This document shows positions 55,594-64,000 of a stretch of DNA of 64,000 bases, one piece after another. Numbering within the stretch: the stretch's first letter is position 1; each line of letters opens with the position of its first letter. The position numbers and the translations under genes were made by a program. Source of the DNA: Actinomycetota bacterium (GTDB taxonomy: Bacteria; Actinomycetota; UBA4738; HRBIN12); assembly GCA_040881665.1 (NCBI GenBank), contig JBBECT010000004.1, positions 181,782 through 245,781 on the forward strand, given 5' to 3'. Under the pieces are notes generated by a model. The model was not told where the DNA came from and did no database searches. It saw only the letters and a list, made by a program, of their open reading frames with translations.

Positions 55594-56202
55594 CTAGCGC
55601 ATGCCGATGTGGCTCATCGCCTCCTGGCGGGTACGGGCGTCGTTGCGGAACAGCCCGCGCACCGCGGAGGTGATCGTCATCGACCCCGGCTTCTTGATGC
55701 CGCGCATCGTCATGCACAGGTGCTCCGCCTCGATCACGACGAAGACGCCGCGCGGACTCAGCGCATGCTCGAGCGCCTCGGCGATCTGGGTCGTCAGCCG
55801 TTCCTGGACCTGAGGCTTCTTCGCGAGCAGATCGACCAGGCGCGCGATCTTCGACAGGCCGGTGATGCGTTGATCCTTGTCCGGGATGTAGGCGACGTGC
55901 GCTCTGCCGGTGAACGGGATCAGGTGGTGTTCGCACACCGAGTACAGCGGGATGTCGCGGACCATGATCATCTCGTCGTGGTCGGCGCCCTCCACGACCG
56001 TGACGACCTCGGCGGCGTCCTTCCCCACTCCGGCGGCGATCTCCTCGTACATCCGCGCGACCCGGGCGGGTGTGTCCTTCAAACCGCCGCGATCGGGGTC
56101 CTCACCGATGCCCTCGAGCACCAGGCGAACGCCGCGCTCGATCTTCTCGCGGTCGAACCCCGCGGGAGGACCGTAGAGGCGATCGAAGAGGTCGTGATCC
56201 AT
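55594..56202 (-). CDS. folE: GTP cyclohydrolase I
   Basis: A 202-residue enzyme that opens GTP to give dihydroneopterin triphosphate. The zinc and substrate site is in [22 protein letters not shown] and its partner [35 protein letters not shown] is the typical helix between them. An N-terminal extension of about 18 residues precedes the domain. ATG 56202 is set by a TAGGAT box 6 nt upstream, identical to that of the LytR_C gene. It is separated from ftsH by 61 bp, while the phosphatase follows after 17 bp. Confidence 0.97.
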   Translation of the reverse strand: MDHDLFDRLYGPPAGFDREKIERGVRLVLEGIGEDPDRGGLKDTPARVARMYEEIAAGVGKDAAEVVTVVEGADHDEMIMVRDIPLYSVCEHHLIPFTGRAHVAYIPDKDQRITGLSKIARLVDLLAKKPQVQERLTTQIAEALEHALSPRGVFVVIEAEHLCMTMRGIKKPGSMTITSAVRGLFRNDARTRQEAMSHIGMR

Positions 56203-56208
56203 GCGGGC

Positions 56209-56214
56209 ATCCTA
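56209..56214 (-). promoter_or_regulatory. -10 box of a leaderless promoter (folE)
   Basis: TAGGAT is followed by GCCCGC and ATG 56202. Confidence 0.6.
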
Positions 56215-56263
56215 CAGAGCGAACCCCGTACGCCTTCCATCGGAGGGGCGGCGGGGCCGAGAC

Positions 56264-58141
<1,878 letters not shown>

Positions 58142-58362
58142 CCACAGAGCAGGACTGCGGAACGCCCTCCGGAACGGGGACTCAGGAGGTTGGGCGGCCG
58201 TCGGATGCTCCTTTCGCGCGTCGTCGCGTGTGACCTGCGGAGATGCTTCGGGGCCCGGACGCGAGCGACGCGTTCCGGAGCCCTCCGCGATGGTAGCACG
58301 GGGGTCTCTGGACGACCCCTAGAGGTATCGGCCCACCAGCGCGTTCACTGAGGAACGACCGG

Positions 58363-58992
58363 TCAGCTGTCGAGGTACGCGTCCGGCTTGAGGGTTGCGA
58401 TGTAGGGGAGGTTGCGGAAGCGCTCGCCGAAGTCGAGACCGTAGCCGACGACGAACTCGGGGGGGATCTCGAAGCCCGTGTAGCGGATGTCGAGGGGTAC
58501 CTGCTGGATGCCTTCCTTCTTCAACAGCGCGCAGACCTCGAGGCTCGCCGGCCGACGACCGCGGAGGTTCTTCAGCAGGTAGTTCAGTGTGAGGCCGGAA
58601 TCGACGATGTCCTCGACGAGCAGGACGTCGCGTCCCTCGATGTCGTGGTCGAGGTCCTTGAGGATCCGAACGACACCCGACGTCTTCGTTGCCGCCCCGT
58701 ACGAGGCGACCGCCATGAAGTCGAACTCGACCGGCAGCCGGATATGGCGCGACAGATCGGCCATCATCACGAACGCACCCTTGAGGACCCCGATCAACAG
58801 CGGGCTGCGGCCCCGATAGTCCTCGGTGATCTCGTCGCCGAGACGCCGGACCGAGGACTGGATCTCGTCCTCGGTGATCAGCACACGGTCGATGTCGTTC
58901 TCGTACGCCTCGACGTGGCCCTCGAGCCGGGCGAGCGAATCGTGCTCGGTGCCGGTCCGTGCGCTCGTGCGGTCAGTGGTCGGACGGTCCAT
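58363..58992 (-). CDS. hpt: Hypoxanthine phosphoribosyltransferase
   Basis: A 209-residue purine-salvage enzyme that makes IMP and GMP from hypoxanthine or guanine with PRPP. About 25 extra N-terminal residues precede ENDIDRVLITEDEIQSSVRRLG. PLLIGVLKGAFVMMADLSRHI and FMAVASYGA form the base pocket, and VLLVEDIVDSGLTLNYLL is the PRPP-binding motif with acidic pair. VDIRYTGFEIP-type and YGLDFGERFRNLPYI blocks end the domain. ATG 58992 has GGAGG 8 nt upstream and lies within the 3' end of tilS (20-nt overlap). tilS and hpt are neighbours in many bacteria. Confidence 0.96.
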   Translation of the reverse strand: MDRPTTDRTSARTGTEHDSLARLEGHVEAYENDIDRVLITEDEIQSSVRRLGDEITEDYRGRSPLLIGVLKGAFVMMADLSRHIRLPVEFDFMAVASYGAATKTSGVVRILKDLDHDIEGRDVLLVEDIVDSGLTLNYLLKNLRGRRPASLEVCALLKKEGIQQVPLDIRYTGFEIPPEFVVGYGLDFGERFRNLPYIATLKPDAYLDS

Positions 58993-60028
58993 ATCCCGTT
59001 CCTCCGGGGGCGGTCTGGGGGGAAGTCCGTACCAGGACAATGTACGAGCCAACCCGCCTCGCCAACAAACCCCCCGACAGGTCCCGCGAACGCCCGGGTC
59101 GCCCCGCGGCCAGGTCGAGCACGGACTCGAGGTCCTCATTCGTGACCCGCGTGCAGCCCGCGGCGCGAAGCACGACCGAGATCGCGCGCGTGCCGATCGC
59201 CGGCGAGAGCGTCCGCAAGGGTCCGGCGGCGATGCGGACCTCGTCGAGATGCGAGAGCCGGTCGAGCGACCGGCGGCCGAGCAGGCGGCGTGCCGCCGTC
59301 TCCGCCTGTGCGCGAAGCTCGTCGCTGTCGCGCGCGAGCAGCGCAGCGCTGCGTGCGAGAGGCCGGCGCACCTGTCTGCCCGTCGCCTCCTCGATCGCCG
59401 GAAGGACCTCGAGCCGCAGCGCGTTCCGCAGGTACCGGGTGGACCGATTCGTCGGATCACGGCGCGGACGCATCCGCAGTGCCCGGCAGAACCCTTCGAC
59501 CTCCTCACGGGTGACGTCGAGGAGCGGACGTGTGTGCACCCCCGAACGGGGACGGATCGCCGTGAGCGAGTCGAGCCCGCCCCCTTCGAGGATCCGCATC
59601 AGCACCGTCTCCGCCTGGTCGTCGACCGTGTGACCCCAGGCGAGGGCCGTTCCGCCGATCTCGTTCAACACCGCCACGGCGGCCGAGCGTCGGTGATCGC
59701 GGGCCCACTCCTCGACCGATGCACCGCGCGGCGGCGCGTCGTGCGCCGCACACGGATGGAACGCGAGGCGGTGGCGCGCGGCGAGTCGGCGGACGTAGGA
59801 CGCGTCGTCGGCGGAGTCCGGACGGAGGCGATGGTCGTAGTGGAACACCTCGAGTGAGATCCGCAGCAACCTGCGCAGGCGAACGAGCGACTCGAGCAAG
59901 CACACCGAATCGGGCCCTCCCGACACGGCGACGAGGATCCGATCGCCGGGCTCGAAGAGATCCTCGCGACGGACGGTGCCCGCGACCCGCTCGAGCACAC
60001 GAGCGACGGCCGGGGGACGACGCGCCAT
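58973..60028 (-). CDS. tilS: tRNA(Ile)-lysidine synthetase
   Basis: A 351-residue PP-loop enzyme that converts C34 of tRNA-Ile(CAU) to lysidine so that it reads AUA. The PP-loop VAVSGGPDSVCLLES is at about residues 32-46, and HYDHRLRPDSADDASYV follows. The family blocks GHTVDDQAETVLMRILEGG and RPLLDVTREEVEGFCR, then DPTNRSTRYLRNALR complete the core. The C-terminal substrate domain is short and Arg-rich, shorter than in E. coli. ATG 60028 lies 5 nt after the stop of the DUF2342 gene. The 3' end overlaps hpt by 20 nt. Confidence 0.94.
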   Translation of the reverse strand: MARRPPAVARVLERVAGTVRREDLFEPGDRILVAVSGGPDSVCLLESLVRLRRLLRISLEVFHYDHRLRPDSADDASYVRRLAARHRLAFHPCAAHDAPPRGASVEEWARDHRRSAAVAVLNEIGGTALAWGHTVDDQAETVLMRILEGGGLDSLTAIRPRSGVHTRPLLDVTREEVEGFCRALRMRPRRDPTNRSTRYLRNALRLEVLPAIEEATGRQVRRPLARSAALLARDSDELRAQAETAARRLLGRRSLDRLSHLDEVRIAAGPLRTLSPAIGTRAISVVLRAAGCTRVTNEDLESVLDLAAGRPGRSRDLSGGLLARRVGSYIVLVRTSPQTAPGGTGYGPSDH

Positions 60029-60033
60029 CGCCG

Positions 60034-61110
60034 CTAGGGTCCGACCCTCGCGATCCAGCGATCGGGGTCGGCGATCTCCGCGCCCGTGGGCAGGTTCGCC
60101 TCCTCGCGCCAGACCGCGTTGAACCCGTCCATACCCACGCGGTCGACGACCGCGGCCACGAACCGCTCGCCCGAGTCGTACTGCTGGATCTTCGAGTCGA
60201 ACCCGACCGCCTTCTGGAACGAGCGCTCGACACGCCCCGAGCGACGTCGGTGCGAGAGCGCCCGGCGCATCCGGGGCAGGTCGGCGACCCGGCCGTCCGC
60301 GACGCGGTTCATGACGTAGGAGGCGTGGCCCTCGAGCAAGGACATCAGTCCCTGCGTCCGATGGAACAGCTCGCGCTGCTCGTCGTTGAGGAGCAGGTAG
60401 AACACGCCGATGCCCCGAGCTTCGGTCCGCCCGCTGCGGACCTCGTCGACGGCGCGGGAGAGCTGGCGCAGCAGCTCCCCGGAATCGAGGGAGACCGTGC
60501 TCAGGTAGTGGTCCACGGTCGCCGCGAGGTGGCTCGACAGCCACGGGGTCGCGCCGAACTGCACGCGGTGACAGACCTCGTGGACGGCGACCCAGAAGCG
60601 GAAGTCGCGCGGGGGCAGCCCGAAGCGCCGTTCGGCCTCGGCGAGATTCGGCCCGACGAAGTAGAGCAGGCCCTCGTCGTCGGGCGGGAGGAACACGTCG
60701 TACTGACCGAGCACCTTGCGGGAGACGTATCCCAGCAGCCCGCCGATCTGGGCCCCGAGCGCCTTGCGCCGGAACTCCGCCCGCGAGCGTCCTCCGGCGA
60801 GGACCCGCTCGGCGAGCGGCTCGAGCACCCGCTGCATGCTCCGCAGGTTCGCCTCGATCCATTCGCCGCGCGACATCACCCAGGCCCGGGAACGGAACCC
60901 CTCGATCTCCAGGCCGGTGAAGTCGGCGATCAGGCGTTCGCACTCGGGGACGAGATCGGAAAGGTCCTCACGCATCCGGGCACGCTCGACGGCGCTGACG
61001 CCGACGCCCGGTCCGGCCACACGGCGGCCGAGATCGATCGCGGTGTGCCAGTCGGCGAGCCGGGCCGCCGCCGACCCCATCGACCAGTCGACGTCGGTGG
61101 CGGCCATCAC
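60034..61110 (-). CDS. DUF2342 family zinc-dependent metalloprotease-like protein
   Basis: A 358-residue soluble protein of the DUF2342 family, which is found beside tilS in Actinobacteria (as in M. tuberculosis Rv3626c). A zincin motif is in FWVAVHEVCHRVQFG (HEVCH), and EGHASYVMN in the C-terminal part supplies a likely third ligand. Blocks YVSRKVLGQYDVFLPP and LYFVGPNLAEAERRFGLP are characteristic of the family, once annotated as coenzyme F420 biosynthesis-associated. A protease role is a prediction. The listed start is GTG 61110 (ATG 61107 follows directly). It is 7 nt from the upstream membrane protein gene and 5 nt from tilS, so all are in one unit. Confidence 0.88.
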   Translation of the reverse strand: MMAATDVDWSMGSAAARLADWHTAIDLGRRVAGPGVGVSAVERARMREDLSDLVPECERLIADFTGLEIEGFRSRAWVMSRGEWIEANLRSMQRVLEPLAERVLAGGRSRAEFRRKALGAQIGGLLGYVSRKVLGQYDVFLPPDDEGLLYFVGPNLAEAERRFGLPPRDFRFWVAVHEVCHRVQFGATPWLSSHLAATVDHYLSTVSLDSGELLRQLSRAVDEVRSGRTEARGIGVFYLLLNDEQRELFHRTQGLMSLLEGHASYVMNRVADGRVADLPRMRRALSHRRRSGRVERSFQKAVGFDSKIQQYDSGERFVAAVVDRVGMDGFNAVWREEANLPTGAEIADPDRWIARVGP

Positions 61111-61117
61111 ACGGGCT

Positions 61118-61768
61118 CTAGGAGCCCTCGGCCTTCTTCCGGGCGGCGATCATCGCGGCGCGCCGGGCCTGGCCCTCGGCGACGCGCCGGGTGACGCCTT
61201 GGTCGAGCAATTCCGCGAGCTTGGCTTCGAAGACCTCTTCGTCGAGCGAGACCTCCGGACGCTCCGCTGCGGGAGAGGCTTGCGCCGGGGCGGCGGCGGG
61301 AGCGGGAGCAGCTTGCGGTGCGGGAGCGACTTGCGCGGCCGCCGCTGGAGGGGCTGCGGGAGCCGCGGCGGGAGCCGGAGCGGTTGCGGCAGCCGCGGCG
61401 GGCGTTTCCGCGGGGAGTGCGGGCGGGGCGACGACCACCGGCTGCGCCTGGCTGACGTCGACCGAGCGTCGCGGGAATTCCTCCCCGACGGCCACGCGAT
61501 CGGCGTGAACGATCTTGCGCCCCTGCTCGTCCCGCTGGAACCGCGGTGCGAACCGCAGGTAGCCGACCACGAGCGCGATCACCACGACGACGCCGAGGAC
61601 CCCCACGAGCACGGCCATGCCGTAGACGAACCCACCGGTGTTCTTCGTGGGAACGACGTTGGGGTCGGGCACCACCTGCGCCAGTGCGGCGGGCGTCCAG
61701 AGGACCAACAGCACGATCACCCCCGCACAGAGGGCGACGGATCGGGCGGCAACTCCCCTGTCGAACAC
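61118..61768 (-). CDS. Membrane protein with Ala/Pro-rich cytoplasmic linker, function unknown
   Basis: A 216-residue protein I do not recognise. A signal-like helix (residues 10-31, ending TPAALAQ) and a second helix near residues 47-68 (YGMAVLVGVLGVVVVIALVV) enclose a short outside loop. The inside part has a short basic region and an Ala/Pro run of about 75 residues. It closes with SLDEEVFEAKLAELLDQGV and a basic helix ending KKAEGS. The two helices suggest a membrane tether for the C-terminal helix. GTG 61768 is fixed by TAAGAT 7 nt upstream; ATG 61777 and 61789 are less likely. It heads the DUF2342-tilS-hpt run. Confidence 0.65.
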   Translation of the reverse strand: MFDRGVAARSVALCAGVIVLLVLWTPAALAQVVPDPNVVPTKNTGGFVYGMAVLVGVLGVVVVIALVVGYLRFAPRFQRDEQGRKIVHADRVAVGEEFPRRSVDVSQAQPVVVAPPALPAETPAAAAATAPAPAAAPAAPPAAAAQVAPAPQAAPAPAAAPAQASPAAERPEVSLDEEVFEAKLAELLDQGVTRRVAEGQARRAAMIAARKKAEGS

Positions 61769-61775
61769 GGCGCGC

Positions 61776-61781
61776 ATCTTA
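61776..61781 (-). promoter_or_regulatory. -10 box of a leaderless promoter (membrane protein/DUF2342/tilS)
   Basis: TAAGAT is followed by GCGCGCC and GTG 61768, the same spacer sequence as before the PrmC-like gene. It lies 9 bp after the tRNA. Confidence 0.6.
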
Positions 61782-61790
61782 GCAAGCACG

Positions 61791-61864
61791 AGCCGGAGGA
61801 CGGATTTGAACCGACGACCTACCGCTTACGAGGCGGTTGCTCTACCGAGCTGAGCTACTCCGGC
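61791..61864 (-). tRNA. tRNA-Thr (anticodon CGT)
   Basis: A 74-nt cloverleaf with acceptor GCCGGAG/CTCCGGC, TTCAAATCC in the T-arm and anticodon loop CTCGTAA. Discriminator U, no encoded CCA. A TAGACT box at 61882-61877 is a likely promoter. Confidence 0.95.
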
Positions 61865-61975
61865 GAACAGGCGCCGAGTCTATCAATGTGGGGGCGACGG
61901 ACCTGTCGAGCGGCCCGCAACACCGCAGGATGCGAGCCGCGGCGAAGGGGGATCCTCGTGCCGGGCCGAGGATGG

Positions 61976-61981
61976 GACAAT
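61976..61981 (+). promoter_or_regulatory. -10 box of a leaderless promoter (UspA-UbiB fusion gene)
   Basis: GACAAT is followed by CCCCGCC and ATG 61989. Confidence 0.45.
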
Positions 61982-61988
61982 CCCCGCC

Positions 61989-64000
61989 ATGGGTCTGCGG
62001 GATACGGTCGCGAGCGGCACCGGCGAGGGCAACGGGCAGGCTCCCGTCCATCGCGTGATGGTGGCGACCGATCGCTCCGAGAGCGCCGATCGCGCCGTCC
62101 GATGGGCGGCCTCGATGGCCGAGCGCTTCGGCTCCCAGCTGCTCGTCCTGCAGGTCGTCCCGCCCGACAGCCCGCCGGGCACCGAGGCCGGCATGGCGGA
62201 GGCGACGCGTGCGAGCGCCGCGGCGGAGGAGTTGACCGCGTTCGCGTACGAGCTCGCGGGAGAGCGGGGCGTCGCGCGGGTCGCGCTCCATGCCGACCCC
62301 GCTCTCGCGATCCTCGAGGCCGCCGAGGAGATGGGAACCGACGTCCTCGTCGTCGGTAACGCCGGGATGACCGGCCGTAAGGAGTTCCTGCTCGGGAACA
62401 TCCCCAACCGGATCTCGCACAACGCCCGGTGCACGGTGATCATCGTGAACACCGCGACGCTCGACGCGGACGGCCGCGAGGTCGACAAGCCTCCGCCTCG
62501 CGGATCGGTGACGACCCAGCACGGCGGACGTCTCACGGACGAGATGACCGCCGAGGATCCGAAGCTGCTCGGTCGCGCGACGCGGATCGCGACCGTGATG
62601 GCACGGCACGGCGTGAAGGAGCTGTTCTCGCGCGGCGACGACGTGGAGTCCCGACGCGAGTCCGCGCGACGCCTCCGCGCCGCGATGGAGGAGCTCGGCC
62701 CGACCTTCTCCAAACTCGGCCAGGTGCTCTCCACGCGTCCCGACCTGCTCCCGCCCGAGTTCATCGAGGAGCTCGCCACCCTGCAGGACCACGTGTCGCC
62801 GCTCAGCGAGGCGGAGGTCGTGCGCGTGATGGAACAAGAGCTCGGCGTCCCGTGGGAGGACGTGTTCGAAACGATCGGCCCCGACCCGATGGCGGCGGGA
62901 ACACTCGGACAGGTCCACCGCGCGACACTTGCCGCCGGAGAGCGCGTCGTCGTGAAGGTGCAGCGCCCGGGCGCTCGCGAGGCGATCGAACAGGACCTCG
63001 GTCTGCTGGAACTCTTCGCGGAGAAGACGGGGAACAGGCCGGCCCTCAAGCAGGTGATCGATCTGCAGGCGGTGTTCGAGCACCTGTCCGGGTCGCTCCA
63101 GCGCGAACTGGACTTCCTGTCCGAGGCCCGCAACATCGAACGGATGCGACAGGTGATCGCGAGCTACACGCGCCTCGCCGTTCCCGACGTCTTCAACGAG
63201 CTGTCGAGCCAGCGGCTGCTCGTGATGCAGGAGATCCAAGGCGTGCCGATCCGCGAGGCACCCGACGGACCCGCGCGCACGGATGCAGCGCGGCAACTGC
63301 TGGAGTCCTATTACCGCCAGATCCTCACCGAGGGCTTCTTCCACGCCGACCCGCACCCCGGAAACCTGTTGTGGTGGAACGACACGATCTACTTCCTCGA
63401 TTTCGGCATGGTCGGCGAGCTCGGTCCGCAGATGCGCGAGAACCTGATGCTGCTGCTGATGGCCTTCTGGCAGGAGGACGTCGACTTCTTGATGGACGTG
63501 TCGTTGCAGTTGTCCGGGGTCACCGACCAACCGGGGCTCGACGTCAACACGTTCCGCCAGGACCTCGGCGAGGTGATGGCGCGCTACCGCAACGTCCCGT
63601 TGCAGGAGATCCAGCTCGGTCCGATCCTCCAGGAGATCACCGAGATCTCGATCCGTCACGACGTCCCGTTGCCCGCGTCACTCGCGTTGACCGGCAAGGC
63701 GATGGCGCAGATGCAGCTCGCGACCGCCGAGCTGGATCCCACCCTCGATCCGTTCGACGTGGCCGGCAGTTACCTGATGCGCAGTCTGATGGGCAAGATG
63801 CGCGAGCGGATCGACCCCAAGAAGGTGTTCTACGAAGGGCAGAAGCTCAAGGTCCGCCTGACGAGGTTGGTCGAGGCCTTCGAGCGGCTCGCGGGCGCGC
63901 GACCGGGGCCGAAACTCCAGGTCAACTTCGCCGCGGAGAAACTGGAAACGACCGTCCGGCGCGCCGGACGCCGTCTGTCGCTGGGCATCGTCGCCGGTGC
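61989..64000 (+). CDS. UspA domain fused to an ABC1/UbiB-family kinase-like domain, 3' end outside the window
   Basis: At least 670 residues; the reading frame is open to the window edge. Residues 20-160 are a universal stress protein domain: HRVMVATDRSESADRAVRWA, LVVGNAGMTGRKEFLLGN (the ATP loop) and CTVIIV. A basic linker is followed by an ABC1 kinase domain: GPTFSKLGQVLSTRPDLLP (KxGQ, about residue 237), the Ala-rich loop AAGTLGQVHRA, Lys in VVVKVQRPG (near 322), the catalytic HADPHPGNLLW and FLDFGMVGELG. UbiB proteins support quinone synthesis or lipid transport; the Usp module may add nucleotide sensing. ATG 61989 fits a leaderless start. The usual C-terminal membrane helices would lie beyond the edge. 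Confidence 0.88.
   Translation, partial: MGLRDTVASGTGEGNGQAPVHRVMVATDRSESADRAVRWAASMAERFGSQLLVLQVVPPDSPPGTEAGMAEATRASAAAEELTAFAYELAGERGVARVALHADPALAILEAAEEMGTDVLVVGNAGMTGRKEFLLGNIPNRISHNARCTVIIVNTATLDADGREVDKPPPRGSVTTQHGGRLTDEMTAEDPKLLGRATRIATVMARHGVKELFSRGDDVESRRESARRLRAAMEELGPTFSKLGQVLSTRPDLLPPEFIEELATLQDHVSPLSEAEVVRVMEQELGVPWEDVFETIGPDPMAAGTLGQVHRATLAAGERVVVKVQRPGAREAIEQDLGLLELFAEKTGNRPALKQVIDLQAVFEHLSGSLQRELDFLSEARNIERMRQVIASYTRLAVPDVFNELSSQRLLVMQEIQGVPIREAPDGPARTDAARQLLESYYRQILTEGFFHADPHPGNLLWWNDTIYFLDFGMVGELGPQMRENLMLLLMAFWQEDVDFLMDVSLQLSGVTDQPGLDVNTFRQDLGEVMARYRNVPLQEIQLGPILQEITEISIRHDVPLPASLALTGKAMAQMQLATAELDPTLDPFDVAGSYLMRSLMGKMRERIDPKKVFYEGQKLKVRLTRLVEAFERLAGARPGPKLQVNFAAEKLETTVRRAGRRLSLGIVAG

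Noticed and set aside
61842-63659. A 605-codon minus-strand open frame at the right end
   Set aside because: It is antisense to the UspA-UbiB fusion, whose domains are intact, and it runs through the tRNA-Thr gene.

Overview
The window is 64 kb of very GC-rich DNA with an almost gap-free gene layout, frequent 4-nt ATGA/GTGA gene overlaps and many GTG starts. Gene content (CarD, DUF3263, a LytR_C protein, DUF2342 metalloprotease, DUF6457, ClpC) and gene order point to a member of the Actinomycetota. The run rlmB-ispF-ispD-carD-radA-clpC-coaX-panC-DUF2520-folK-folB-folP-folE-ftsH-hpt-tilS-DUF2342 (38.9-61.1 kb) follows the order I know from Mycobacterium tuberculosis (roughly Rv3579c to Rv3626c), without cysS, disA or panD. 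This looks like a deep-branching actinobacterial lineage; no species can be named from what is here. There are no rRNA genes, CRISPR arrays, prophages or insertion sequences.

Layout. 0-8.3 kb: an export-rich block of two phosphoesterase (phospholipase C/acid phosphatase family) proteins, a secreted C-terminally anchored protein, two formylglycine-type sulfatases and a GT39-like membrane glycosyltransferase. 8.3-11.2 kb: molybdenum cofactor genes (a MogA-XdhC fusion, DUF6457, moaA). 11.4-18.6 kb: S9 peptidase, PrmC-like methyltransferase, a solitary GroES-like protein, YjbQ, small membrane and hypothetical proteins, an NlpC/P60 cell-wall enzyme and a thioesterase. 18.6-26.7 kb: larE, CIRCE-controlled groEL, a second S9 peptidase, a PPOX-family protein, acsA, a 50-residue DUF5679 protein and an Rrf2 regulator. 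26.8-32.1 kb: a HAD phosphatase and two complete-looking routes to trehalose (TreT, OtsA/OtsB), then LytR_C and DUF3263 proteins. 32.3-38.8 kb: a GAF/PAS histidine kinase, a diguanylate cyclase, a Na/Pi-cotransporter-like protein and a D-aminoacylase-like amidohydrolase. 38.8-61.1 kb: the conserved housekeeping core (isoprenoid, stress transcription, DNA repair, proteolysis, CoA and folate synthesis, FtsH, purine salvage, tRNA-Ile modification). The right end holds a tRNA-Thr and the first 670 codons of a UspA-UbiB fusion that runs off the window. Two tRNA-Thr genes (TGT, CGT) are present.

Regulation. The clearest non-gene signal is a repeated promoter design: a TANNNT -10 box placed 6 or 7 nt before an ATG/GTG, so that transcription should begin at or within a base of the start codon. 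At least fourteen genes fit this leaderless design and it fixes several start codons. Other genes have ordinary Shine-Dalgarno sites or begin inside the previous stop codon. groEL carries a CIRCE operator. Three strong GC-rich hairpins lie at gene ends, none with a U-tract.

The most unusual items are the MogA-XdhC fusion, the UspA-UbiB fusion, an alpha/beta-hydrolase in the folate operon with Gly in place of the nucleophilic Ser, a PrmC-like enzyme with HPPY instead of NPPY facing an orphan GroES-like gene, an FtsH whose best Shine-Dalgarno points to an ACG codon, and a 12-bp-period array of TTGCGCAA palindromes near acsA.
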